Assembly: GCA_964387935.1 (NCBI GenBank)
Contig: CAYLZN010000168.1
Coordinates: 1-11,975 of the forward strand
DNA from: CAYLZN01 sp964387935
GTDB taxonomy: Bacteria > Acidobacteriota > Vicinamibacteria > Vicinamibacterales > JAFNAJ01
DNA: 11,975 bases
Direction of reading: 5' to 3'
Shown here: one piece after another, positions 1 to 5,923 of the stretch
Position numbering within the stretch: position 1 is the stretch's first letter
Layout of the letters: every line of letters starts with the position of its first letter
Notes under the pieces: model-generated
Databases searched by the model: none
The model's input: only the letters and a program-made list of their open reading frames with translations
What the model was told of the DNA's origin: nothing
Translations under genes and position numbers: made by a program

Positions 1-789
1 GTTGACCTTCAGCCCCGGCATGTTCTTGGTTGCCGCTTTGACATCGCTGATGCTCGCGCCTGGGCCGAGTGCGCCGAGCTTCTCGAAGGCCGCGGGATTC
101 TTCAGCAGCTCCGTGAAGTCGATGTCGAGCAGCGTGACGCGCGACCCGCTGACGTGATCGGCGTTGGTCTTGAGGATCTTGCCGTCGATATCGAGGGCAA
201 TCGCCACGCGCATGCCCTCGAAGAAGGGCCGCACGAGGGCCAGGGCCTCGGGGGGCATCTCGGCGGTGGGCCCGGCCTTCTGGGCCCCCCGCGTGGGCTC
301 GTCCGTCTTGTCGCGATCCGGCAGCGTCACGGTCAGCACCGAGCCGGCGGCGCCCCGCTCGAACTTGAACGTGACTGGCTCGCTCCTGCCGCTCGAGCCC
401 TGCGGTGACTGATCCACGGTGAGGGCATTGATGTCGTCGAAGGCAAAGACCGCCCGGGCGCCCTCCAGGTCCCCCTGCTTCAGGGGCGTACTCGAAACGT
501 AGCGCACGCCCCGGCCGAACTTTGCGGCCGCCTCCTTCAACTTCGCTTCGTCGAGCAGGTCCTTGGGCGGCGGCAGGCCCGACGGCCCCGCCTTCGCCTC
601 GCCCCCGCTCATCTGCTCGGCCATGGCCACGAGGCCCTCGAAGCTCTTGGGGTTCACGAGCAGGGTCTGCTCGATCGTGCCGGACCCGTCCGCGCGCAGC
701 TTGATCAACGTGGAGCTGTTGAGACAACCCTGGCCGAACACGATCATGCTCACGATGAGGCCGGTGGCGGCCAGGCGACGGGACGTCAT
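1..789 (-). CDS. Unrecognised probable secreted/lipid-anchored protein, N-terminal part (cut by window edge)
   Basis: The ORF is open from an ATG at 789 to the window edge, 263 codons with no stop, so the C-terminus is missing. The start is supported by a GAAGGGAG Shine-Dalgarno at 797-804, seven bases before the ATG. The protein begins MTSRRLAATGLIVSMIVFGQGC: a short basic N-region, a hydrophobic core and a cysteine at residue 22. This looks like a signal peptide, possibly of lipoprotein type, but FGQGC is a poor lipobox because position -3 is Gly rather than Leu/Val/Ile. The mature part starts LIKLRADGSGTIEQTLLVNP, a beta-rich, charged stretch, and later has short Pro/Gly/Lys-rich linkers near residues 62-75. 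I recognise no catalytic motif. It is divergent from the reductase-like gene, sharing a 128-bp intergenic region. An envelope or periplasmic protein of unknown function is the most that can be said. Coding status is well supported; function is not. Confidence 0.8.
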   Translation of the reverse strand, partial: MTSRRLAATGLIVSMIVFGQGCLNSSTLIKLRADGSGTIEQTLLVNPKSFEGLVAMAEQMSGGEAKAGPSGLPPPKDLLDEAKLKEAAAKFGRGVRYVSSTPLKQGDLEGARAVFAFDDINALTVDQSPQGSSGRSEPVTFKFERGAAGSVLTVTLPDRDKTDEPTRGAQKAGPTAEMPPEALALVRPFFEGMRVAIALDIDGKILKTNADHVSGSRVTLLDIDFTELLKNPAAFEKLGALGPGASISDVKAATKNMPGLKVN

Positions 790-910
790 GCGGGCTCTCC
801 CTTCACTGATCACACGAGACACGGAGCGAACAGACGGAGCGCGTTTCACTCTACACCAGGGCTGCCGTCCGGGTCCGGCGGGCCCACGCGCCAGGGCGAC
901 TCCGCTGCGG

Positions 911-916
911 TAGAAT
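911..916 (+). promoter_or_regulatory. Possible -10 box (TAGAAT) abutting the start of the reductase-like gene
   Basis: TAGAAT lies one base before the ATG at 918 and matches the bacterial -10 consensus at five of six positions. No convincing -35 hexamer is seen 16-18 bases upstream. If the box is used, transcription would begin near 922-924, after that ATG. Translation would then have to begin further in, for example at the in-frame GTG at 936, with a very short leader or none. No Shine-Dalgarno precedes either start, which fits a leaderless message. The match may also be chance. Confidence 0.3.
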
Positions 917-917
917 C

Positions 918-3137
918 ATGGGCCGAAGCACGCCCGTGAAGCACATTCTTGTCATCGACCTCGGCGACAGTGAGTCCTCGCAGCAGGTGTCGTTCCTGGG
1001 CCAGGCGGTCACGATCCGGCGGGCCGGCTGCCACGGCGACGTGGCGCTCGCTCGCGAACTCATCGCCCGCGAAGACGGCCGCGTGGACGTCATTGCCCTG
1101 GACGGCCTTCCCACGCGCGTCCGGCTCGGTGCGGAGTCGCGTCCGCACGCCCTCGGCGCGGATCTGCCCGCGGCGGCCAGCGTCACGCCGGTCGTGGACG
1201 GTGGCGGCGTGCGCGATGCGCTCGAGCGCTGGGCGGTGACGCTGGCAGACCGGGCGCAGCCGGGCATCTTCTCGAAGAAACGGATTCTCATGGTGCCGGG
1301 TTTCAACCACGTGGGCCTGGCGCAGGCGCTGGGCCGGTACGGCGGCACCATTCGCTACGCCGATCCGGTGACGCATTTCAATCTTCCGGACCTGCCTGGC
1401 GTGGGACGACCGATCACGCTCGATCAGGCTGCCGGTCCCACAGTCGAGCGGCTGCGCGTCTTCCCGTTCCGGCGTCTCACGCCCGGGGCCGGCCGGCCCT
1501 GGCACGAGCGTGCCAGTGGACCGTTCGCCTGGGCGGACATTCTCGCGGGCGACATCGGCACCATCCGTCGCTACGCCCCCGCGGACCTGTCCCGCAAGAC
1601 GGTGGTCGTGGAGCATGCCAGCGACGAGGACCTCGCAGACGTGGCCGGCCGGGGCGCGGCGATTGCGGTGACCCTGATGCCCGCCCTGGACGGGCGCGGC
1701 ACACCGGGGCACTGGTCTGCGGCGATCGTCGAAGCGGTGCTGGTCGCGATGCGCCGGACGCCCTCGCTGCCCCTCAACGAGGACACGTATCTCGACGTCG
1801 TCGCCGACCTCGACTGGGCGCCGTACGTGCGCTACCTCGACCCGCACGAGGCGCAGGTCAACCGCTTCGCCTTCGTGATCCACCCGTTGAACGTCACCTT
1901 CATCCACAAGCATCCGAGCTTCCGCTGGACGCGCGTCCTGCCAGACGAGGTCGTTGAGGCGGTCTCGGCCTACATGCCCCCGATCCTCGTGGGGAAGGTC
2001 CGCGGGGCCCGGTCCGTCGCGACCGGACAACAGGTCGAGGGATACCTGATCTCGCTCGGCGCGACGCCCCGGCAGATGATGGCGCACGGCGAGCGGTTCA
2101 CCTACAAGCGGCTGCACCAGGCGGCTCGCATGGCGGAACGGCTTGGCGCCCGCATCCTCGGGCTCGGCGCCTTCACCAGCGTCGTGGGCGACGCGGGGAT
2201 CACCGTCGCGCACGAGGCCGACATCGCCGTCACGAGCGGCAACAGCCTCACCGTGGCCGCGACCCTCGAGGCCGCCAAGCAGGCGGTGGTCCGCATGGGG
2301 GCGACCGACCTGACTCGGGGCCGGGTGATGATCGTCGGCGCGACCGGCTCGATCGGCGCGATCTGTGCACGCCTCATCGCGCAGGCCATCAAGGACGTCG
2401 TGCTGGTGTCGATCGAACCCGAGAAGCTGATCGACCTGAAGCGCAAGATCCAGGAGGAGACGCCCGGCGCACAGGTTCGAATTGCCACGCACACCGAGGC
2501 CGTCATCGGCGACTGCGATCTCATCATCACCGCCACCTCGGCGTTCGGCCAGCGGGTGATCGACATCACGCGGTGCAAGCCGGGCGCGGTGATTTGCGAC
2601 GTGGCGCGACCGCCGGACATCTCGGAGGCCGAGGCGGCCCTGAGGCCCGACGTCCTGGTGATCGAAAGCGGGGAAGTGCTGATCCCGCCCGGGAACGTGG
2701 ACATCGGGTACGACATCGGGCTGCCGCCGGCGACGGCGTACGCCTGCCTGGCGGAGACGTGCCTGCTCGCGATGGAAGGACGGTTCGAGGACTACACGCT
2801 TGGCCGGAACATCGAGATGGAGCGTGTGAAGGAGATCTACCGCCTGTTCAAGAAGCATGGCTTCCAGGTGGCGGGGCTCCGTTCGTTCGGGGTGTATCTC
2901 ACCGACGACGACCTCGCCGGGCGCCGCGCGCTGGCCGATGCGCTGCGCCAGGATCCCGCGCGTTTCGACGCCTTGCAGACAGCGTCCGCCGAGGCGCTGG
3001 CCGCCATCCCGGCGTCGTCGAAGGGTGTGTCGTCCGGCCTGTCTCTGAAGACGGCGCTGTGGGTGGCCGCCGCTGCGGGGACGACGGGGTTTGCGGTGTG
3101 GCGCGCCACGCGGAAAAGGGGTCGGGAGTCGATTTAG
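918..3137 (+). CDS. Two-domain NAD(P)-dependent reductase: quinate-5-dehydrogenase-like N-domain fused to acyl-ACP-reductase-like (COG5322) domain
   Basis: This 739-residue protein has two parts. Residues 7-300 (KHILVIDLGDSESSQQ onward, with TPVVDGGGVRDALER and KRILMVPGFNHVGLAQAL) resemble proteins labelled quinate 5-dehydrogenase in Firmicutes, whose real function I do not know. Residues 300-690 resemble cyanobacterial acyl-ACP reductase, the fatty-aldehyde-forming enzyme of alkane synthesis. Landmarks are LGLGAFTSVVGDAG, TSGNSLTVA, a Rossmann loop GATGSIG at 474-480, and the closing block ACLAETCLLAMEGRFED...GRNIEMERVKEIYRLFKKHGF. Aligned from memory without gaps, the catalytic Cys of the Synechococcus enzyme (KQPCVLIDGGYP) falls on Ala557 in KPGAVICDVARP, with Cys560 three residues on. 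Classical acyl-ACP reduction is therefore doubtful. A short hydrophobic stretch at 713-728 followed by basic residues may be a membrane tail. The last residues, KRGRESI, and the stop codon lie in a palindromic repeat. The ATG at 918 has no Shine-Dalgarno; GTG at 936 is an alternative start. The family call is fairly safe; the substrate is unknown. Confidence 0.82.
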   Translation: MGRSTPVKHILVIDLGDSESSQQVSFLGQAVTIRRAGCHGDVALARELIAREDGRVDVIALDGLPTRVRLGAESRPHALGADLPAAASVTPVVDGGGVRDALERWAVTLADRAQPGIFSKKRILMVPGFNHVGLAQALGRYGGTIRYADPVTHFNLPDLPGVGRPITLDQAAGPTVERLRVFPFRRLTPGAGRPWHERASGPFAWADILAGDIGTIRRYAPADLSRKTVVVEHASDEDLADVAGRGAAIAVTLMPALDGRGTPGHWSAAIVEAVLVAMRRTPSLPLNEDTYLDVVADLDWAPYVRYLDPHEAQVNRFAFVIHPLNVTFIHKHPSFRWTRVLPDEVVEAVSAYMPPILVGKVRGARSVATGQQVEGYLISLGATPRQMMAHGERFTYKRLHQAARMAERLGARILGLGAFTSVVGDAGITVAHEADIAVTSGNSLTVAATLEAAKQAVVRMGATDLTRGRVMIVGATGSIGAICARLIAQAIKDVVLVSIEPEKLIDLKRKIQEETPGAQVRIATHTEAVIGDCDLIITATSAFGQRVIDITRCKPGAVICDVARPPDISEAEAALRPDVLVIESGEVLIPPGNVDIGYDIGLPPATAYACLAETCLLAMEGRFEDYTLGRNIEMERVKEIYRLFKKHGFQVAGLRSFGVYLTDDDLAGRRALADALRQDPARFDALQTASAEALAAIPASSKGVSSGLSLKTALWVAAAAGTTGFAVWRATRKRGRESI

Positions 3138-3170
3138 CGATTTTTGCGAAATCGACTCCCGACCCCTTTT
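3114..3170. repeat. Perfect 22-bp inverted repeat (REP-like), probable bidirectional terminator between convergent genes
   Basis: The arms at 3114-3135 and 3149-3170 are perfect reverse complements around a 13-base loop (3136-3148). The left arm begins AAAAGGGGTCGGGAGT; the right arm ends in CCCC followed by five T. On either strand this gives a GC-rich stem followed by a T run, so it can end transcription from both the plus-strand reductase (stop at 3135-3137) and the minus-strand permease (stop at 3171-3173). The left arm encodes the last residues of the reductase, suggesting the element entered the gene end and now supplies its stop. A half copy in the opposite orientation is at 5799-5832. 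It looks like a REP-type palindrome of the sort mobilised by REP-associated tyrosine transposases; no such transposase is in this window. Confidence 0.85.
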
Positions 3171-4454
3171 TCACTCGTACCGCAGCGCCTCGATCGGATC
3201 GAGGCGCGACGCTCGCAGCGCCGGCCACAGGCCCGCGAGCACCCCCGCCAGCACCAGGATCCCCGCAGACGCCAGCAGGATGTCCGGCGACAGCAGCATC
3301 CAGATGTCCGTCTCGCCGCCGGGGTCGCCCATCAGCGTGCCGATGAACGGCCGCGGCCCCGCAAGCGCCACGATCAGCAGCGACAACCCCATGCCCATCA
3401 GGCCGCCCAGGCACGTGATCGCCAGCGCCTCCAGCAGGAACTGGAGCAGCACCTGTCGTCGGCGGGCGCCCACCGCCATCCGGAGGCCGATCTCCCGCGT
3501 GCGCTCGGTCACCGACACCAGCATGATGTTCATCACCCCGACACCGCCGATCATCAGCGTGAGCGTGCCAATGAAGATCAGCACGGCCTTCAGGCCGTTC
3601 GCCATGCCGCTGAGCATGCTGGTGGCCTCCAGCGAGTCGTTCAGTCGAAGGGCGCGCTCGTCGCGGGCGTCGAAACGGTGGCGGCTCGCCAGCACCTCAC
3701 GCACCTGCCGCACCATCGTCTCGTGCGTCGACGCGTTGATGGCCTGGAAGACGATCGTGTTCACGAAGTCCTGGCCGAACAGCACCGGGACGACCGAGTG
3801 CGGTACGAACACCGACAGCGTGTCCGGGAAGAAGTAGTTCGAGATCGTCACCTTCGGATCGAGCACGCCCACGACCTCGAACGCCACGCCCCGGATGCGC
3901 ACGGTCTCGCCGACCGGCGGGATCTGGCTGAACAGCTTCCGCGCCACTTCCGTGCCCAGGAACGCCACGCGCCGCCGCTCACCGACATCCTCGTGCGAGA
4001 TGAAGCGGCCCTCGCCGGCCCGCTCGGAACGCATGATCCCGTACTCCGGCAGGACGCCCCGGACACCCACCGTCATCTGTCTCGTCCCGTAGGCGATCGG
4101 CAAGGCCTCGTACGACTCGGGGCTGACGTACTTCACCGAGCCGAGATCGCGGATGACCTCGACGTCGGCCTCCTTGAGGAAGATCCGGCGGCCGGCGCGC
4201 TCTCCGCCGGCCTGCGTGCTGGTTTGACCGCCCCACATCACCACCGTGCCCCTTGCGAACGCATTCTGGAAGCCCTGGAGCAAGGCGCGATGGAACCCAT
4301 TGCCATACGCCATCAGCAGCACGACGGTGACGATGCCCCACGTGATCCCGAGCATCGTGAGTGCCGCCCGGAAGCGATGCGTCACGAGCGCGTACCAGGC
4401 CTGGGCGACGACTTCCCCCAGCAGGACCGACGGCCGGACCCGGTCACGCGTCAT
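3171..4454 (-). CDS. MacB/FtsX-family ABC transporter permease (second of a pair)
   Basis: This 427-residue inner-membrane protein has the MacB layout. One membrane helix near residues 30-50 (LTMLGITWGIVTVVLLMAYG) is followed by a large periplasmic domain of about 235 residues (MacB_PCD type) and then an FtsX domain with three helices near 290-314, 340-366 and 390-413. The family signature TREIGLRMAVGARRRQV follows helix 2 at residue 319, and the protein ends in the usual PALRASRLDPIEALRYE. Such permeases couple ATP hydrolysis in a separate ATPase to mechanical work on periplasmic partners: efflux of peptides or antibiotics, or lipoprotein release. The substrate cannot be read from sequence. 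The start overlaps the upstream permease gene by 11 bp (4444-4454), and GGAGG at 4464-4468 lies nine bases before the ATG, so translation is probably coupled. No ATPase or adaptor gene is in the window. It ends against the palindrome at 3114-3170. Confidence 0.93.
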   Translation of the reverse strand: MTRDRVRPSVLLGEVVAQAWYALVTHRFRAALTMLGITWGIVTVVLLMAYGNGFHRALLQGFQNAFARGTVVMWGGQTSTQAGGERAGRRIFLKEADVEVIRDLGSVKYVSPESYEALPIAYGTRQMTVGVRGVLPEYGIMRSERAGEGRFISHEDVGERRRVAFLGTEVARKLFSQIPPVGETVRIRGVAFEVVGVLDPKVTISNYFFPDTLSVFVPHSVVPVLFGQDFVNTIVFQAINASTHETMVRQVREVLASRHRFDARDERALRLNDSLEATSMLSGMANGLKAVLIFIGTLTLMIGGVGVMNIMLVSVTERTREIGLRMAVGARRRQVLLQFLLEALAITCLGGLMGMGLSLLIVALAGPRPFIGTLMGDPGGETDIWMLLSPDILLASAGILVLAGVLAGLWPALRASRLDPIEALRYE

Positions 4455-5754
4455 AGCGGAGGGCCTCCACTGGGGGCAGTGCGGCGGCTCGGCGCGCCGG
4501 GTAGGTCGAGGCCAGGACCCCGACGAGGGTCAGCAGGGCCACCGTCAGCAGGGCGATCTGCCACGTGATCACCATGCCCGAGAACCGCTCGGGTAGAGGC
4601 AGCAGGTTGACCAGCGCGCACAGGCCGGCGCCGAGCGCGAGGCCCAGCGTGCCGGACACGAGGGTCAGGAGCAGGCCCTCGACGAAGAACTGCCGGTGAA
4701 TCGCCCGCGACGTGGCCCCGAGGGCTTTGCGCAGCCCGATCTCACGCGTGCGCTCCCGCACGGTGATGAGCATGATGTTCATCACGCCGATGCCGCCGAG
4801 CGCGAGCGTCACCAGACTGACCATCAGGAAGAACTCCTTCATGGCGCCGATCATCTTGTCGAACATCACGGATTCGAGGGCGGTGTTCCAGAACATCAGG
4901 GCCTCGGTGTCCTTCGGGTCGAAGTTCTTCCTTGGCCCGAGGATGTCGCGGATTTCCTGTTCCAGGGGGCTCGACCGCGAAAGGGCGACCTGCATGAACC
5001 CGCGACCGCTCTCGAAGAGATCCCGCAGTTCGCGCACGACCCAGGGCCGGCTGCGGGCGATGATCGCCGAGAGGGAGTCCGGGCTGTTGAACGATCCGGG
5101 CAGCGGAAAGTCGCGTCGCATCGCCTCATACGGAATGAACAGCCGTTCGTTGTCCCAGCCGGTGTAGTTCGAGTCCTGGAACTTCTTGCGGATGCGGCCG
5201 GTGACGGTGTAGGGCACACCGTTGAGGAGCACCTGCCGACCGATCGGGTCGCGATCCGCAAACAGCAGCGTCGCCGCATCGGTGCCCACGAGCACCACGC
5301 GCTGCGCCTGATCGCAGTCCGCCTGGGTGAGGAGTCGGCCGCGATCGACTTCCAGCGTGCGCATGACCTGGTAGTCGGGCCAGATCCCGCTCATCTGCAG
5401 GGTGCTGGCGTTGAAGTCGCTCTTGGCGCGGGTGGCGCCGCGCATCAGCTCCGGGCTGATCAGGTCGAGGCGCCTCGACAGCGTCCTGAGGGCGTGGACG
5501 TCCTCCACGGTGAGGCGGACGACGCGGCCGGCGCGCTCCCCGCCGGCCTGGAGGCTCGTGCGGCCGTTGCGGACGATGACGATGTTCTGGCCGAGTTCGC
5601 GGAGGACGGCGGCGTTGCCGCGCTGGAACCCCTCGCCGGTGGCCGCCAGGATGACGATGGCCATCACGCCCCAGGCGATGCCGAACATCGTCAGGAACGA
5701 GCGGAGCCGGTTGGCGCGGAGGTTCGACCAGGTTTGGCGGAGCAGTTCGCGCAT
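4444..5754 (-). CDS. MacB/FtsX-family ABC transporter permease (first of a pair)
   Basis: This 436-residue MacB-type permease is a diverged paralogue of the downstream gene. Helix 1 is near residues 18-42 (FLTMFGIAWGVMAIVILAATG), a periplasmic domain spans about 43-305, and FtsX helices lie near 308-332, 355-385 and 393-416. TREIGLRKALGATSRAI follows helix 2, and the end is PARRAAALPPVEALRYDA. Both permeases carry QAGGERAGR at the start of the periplasmic domain (here from residue 69). I chose the ATG at 5754 because family members begin at MRELLRQTWSNLRANRLRSF. The frame stays open to a GTG at 5835, but that extension (GTG read as Met, then AIFAKRTPDPFF) is repeat DNA plus a hairpin and is unlikely to be protein. 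No clear Shine-Dalgarno precedes the ATG; a strong hairpin sits there instead. It probably forms a heterodimer with its neighbour, powered by an ATPase encoded elsewhere. The substrate is unknown. Confidence 0.92.
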   Translation of the reverse strand: MRELLRQTWSNLRANRLRSFLTMFGIAWGVMAIVILAATGEGFQRGNAAVLRELGQNIVIVRNGRTSLQAGGERAGRVVRLTVEDVHALRTLSRRLDLISPELMRGATRAKSDFNASTLQMSGIWPDYQVMRTLEVDRGRLLTQADCDQAQRVVLVGTDAATLLFADRDPIGRQVLLNGVPYTVTGRIRKKFQDSNYTGWDNERLFIPYEAMRRDFPLPGSFNSPDSLSAIIARSRPWVVRELRDLFESGRGFMQVALSRSSPLEQEIRDILGPRKNFDPKDTEALMFWNTALESVMFDKMIGAMKEFFLMVSLVTLALGGIGVMNIMLITVRERTREIGLRKALGATSRAIHRQFFVEGLLLTLVSGTLGLALGAGLCALVNLLPLPERFSGMVITWQIALLTVALLTLVGVLASTYPARRAAALPPVEALRYDA

Positions 5755-5761
5755 GGCGGGC

Positions 5762-5786
5762 AACGGGCCGACACCGTCGGCCCGTT
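5762..5786 (-). promoter_or_regulatory. 11-bp perfect hairpin just upstream of the first permease start
   Basis: The arms at 5762-5772 (AACGGGCCGAC) and 5776-5786 (GTCGGCCCGTT) are perfect complements with a 3-base loop. On the minus strand the stem ends seven bases before the permease ATG at 5754, where a Shine-Dalgarno would be expected and none is seen. If transcribed from upstream, the stem could block or tune ribosome access. On the plus strand it is followed by only three T, so it is a weak terminator candidate. The regulatory role is inference. Confidence 0.5.
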
Positions 5787-5798
5787 TGATACTACGGA

Positions 5799-5832
5799 AA
5801 AAGGGGTCGGGAGTTCTTTTCGCAAAAATTGC
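5799..5832 (-). repeat. Half copy of the REP-like palindrome found at 3114-3170
   Basis: Read on the plus strand, AAAAGGGGTCGGGAGT, a three-base difference, TTTCGCAAAAAT and then nearly GC match the reverse complement of the 3114-3170 element: 30 of 34 positions agree by my alignment. Only one arm and the loop are present; the second arm is missing and the adjoining DNA is a different palindrome (5836-5915). On the minus strand it is open in the permease frame and would encode AIFAKRTPDPFF after a GTG, which explains the artificial N-terminal extension of that ORF. Confidence 0.75.
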
Positions 5833-5835
5833 CAC

Positions 5836-5915
5836 CTTGGGGTCAGGTCTTTACTTTTTGCGGTCGACGGTGTGTCGGACTCGTCGAGTGCTAAAAGTAA
5901 AGACCTGACCCCAAG
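5836..5915. repeat. Second REP-like element: 23-bp perfect inverted repeat with 34-base loop
   Basis: The arms at 5836-5858 (begins CTTGGGGTCAGG) and 5893-5915 (ends CCTGACCCCAAG) are perfect reverse complements. The 34-base loop contains a small stem, ACTCG-T-CGAGT, at 5879-5889. The core GGGGTCAGG differs by one base from GGGGTCGGG in the other element, so the two look related. The right arm ends eight bases past the carboxylase stop (5924-5926 on the minus strand), so the stem would form in RNA just after that gene and could stabilise its 3' end or reduce read-through into the permeases. From memory, palindromes of this sequence type are widespread near REP-associated tyrosine transposases. 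Confidence 0.8.
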
Positions 5916-5923
5916 CAGTGTCC

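Noticed and set aside
846..2858. 670-codon minus-strand ORF opposite the reductase gene
   Set aside because: It is an antisense shadow in high-GC DNA: Arg/His/Asp/Gly-rich composition, no domain motifs, and the plus strand carries a recognisable protein.
5836..5915. CRISPR repeat or insertion-sequence terminal repeats
   Set aside because: Only one inverted pair with a 34-base loop; no array of direct repeats with spacers and no transposase ORF between the arms.
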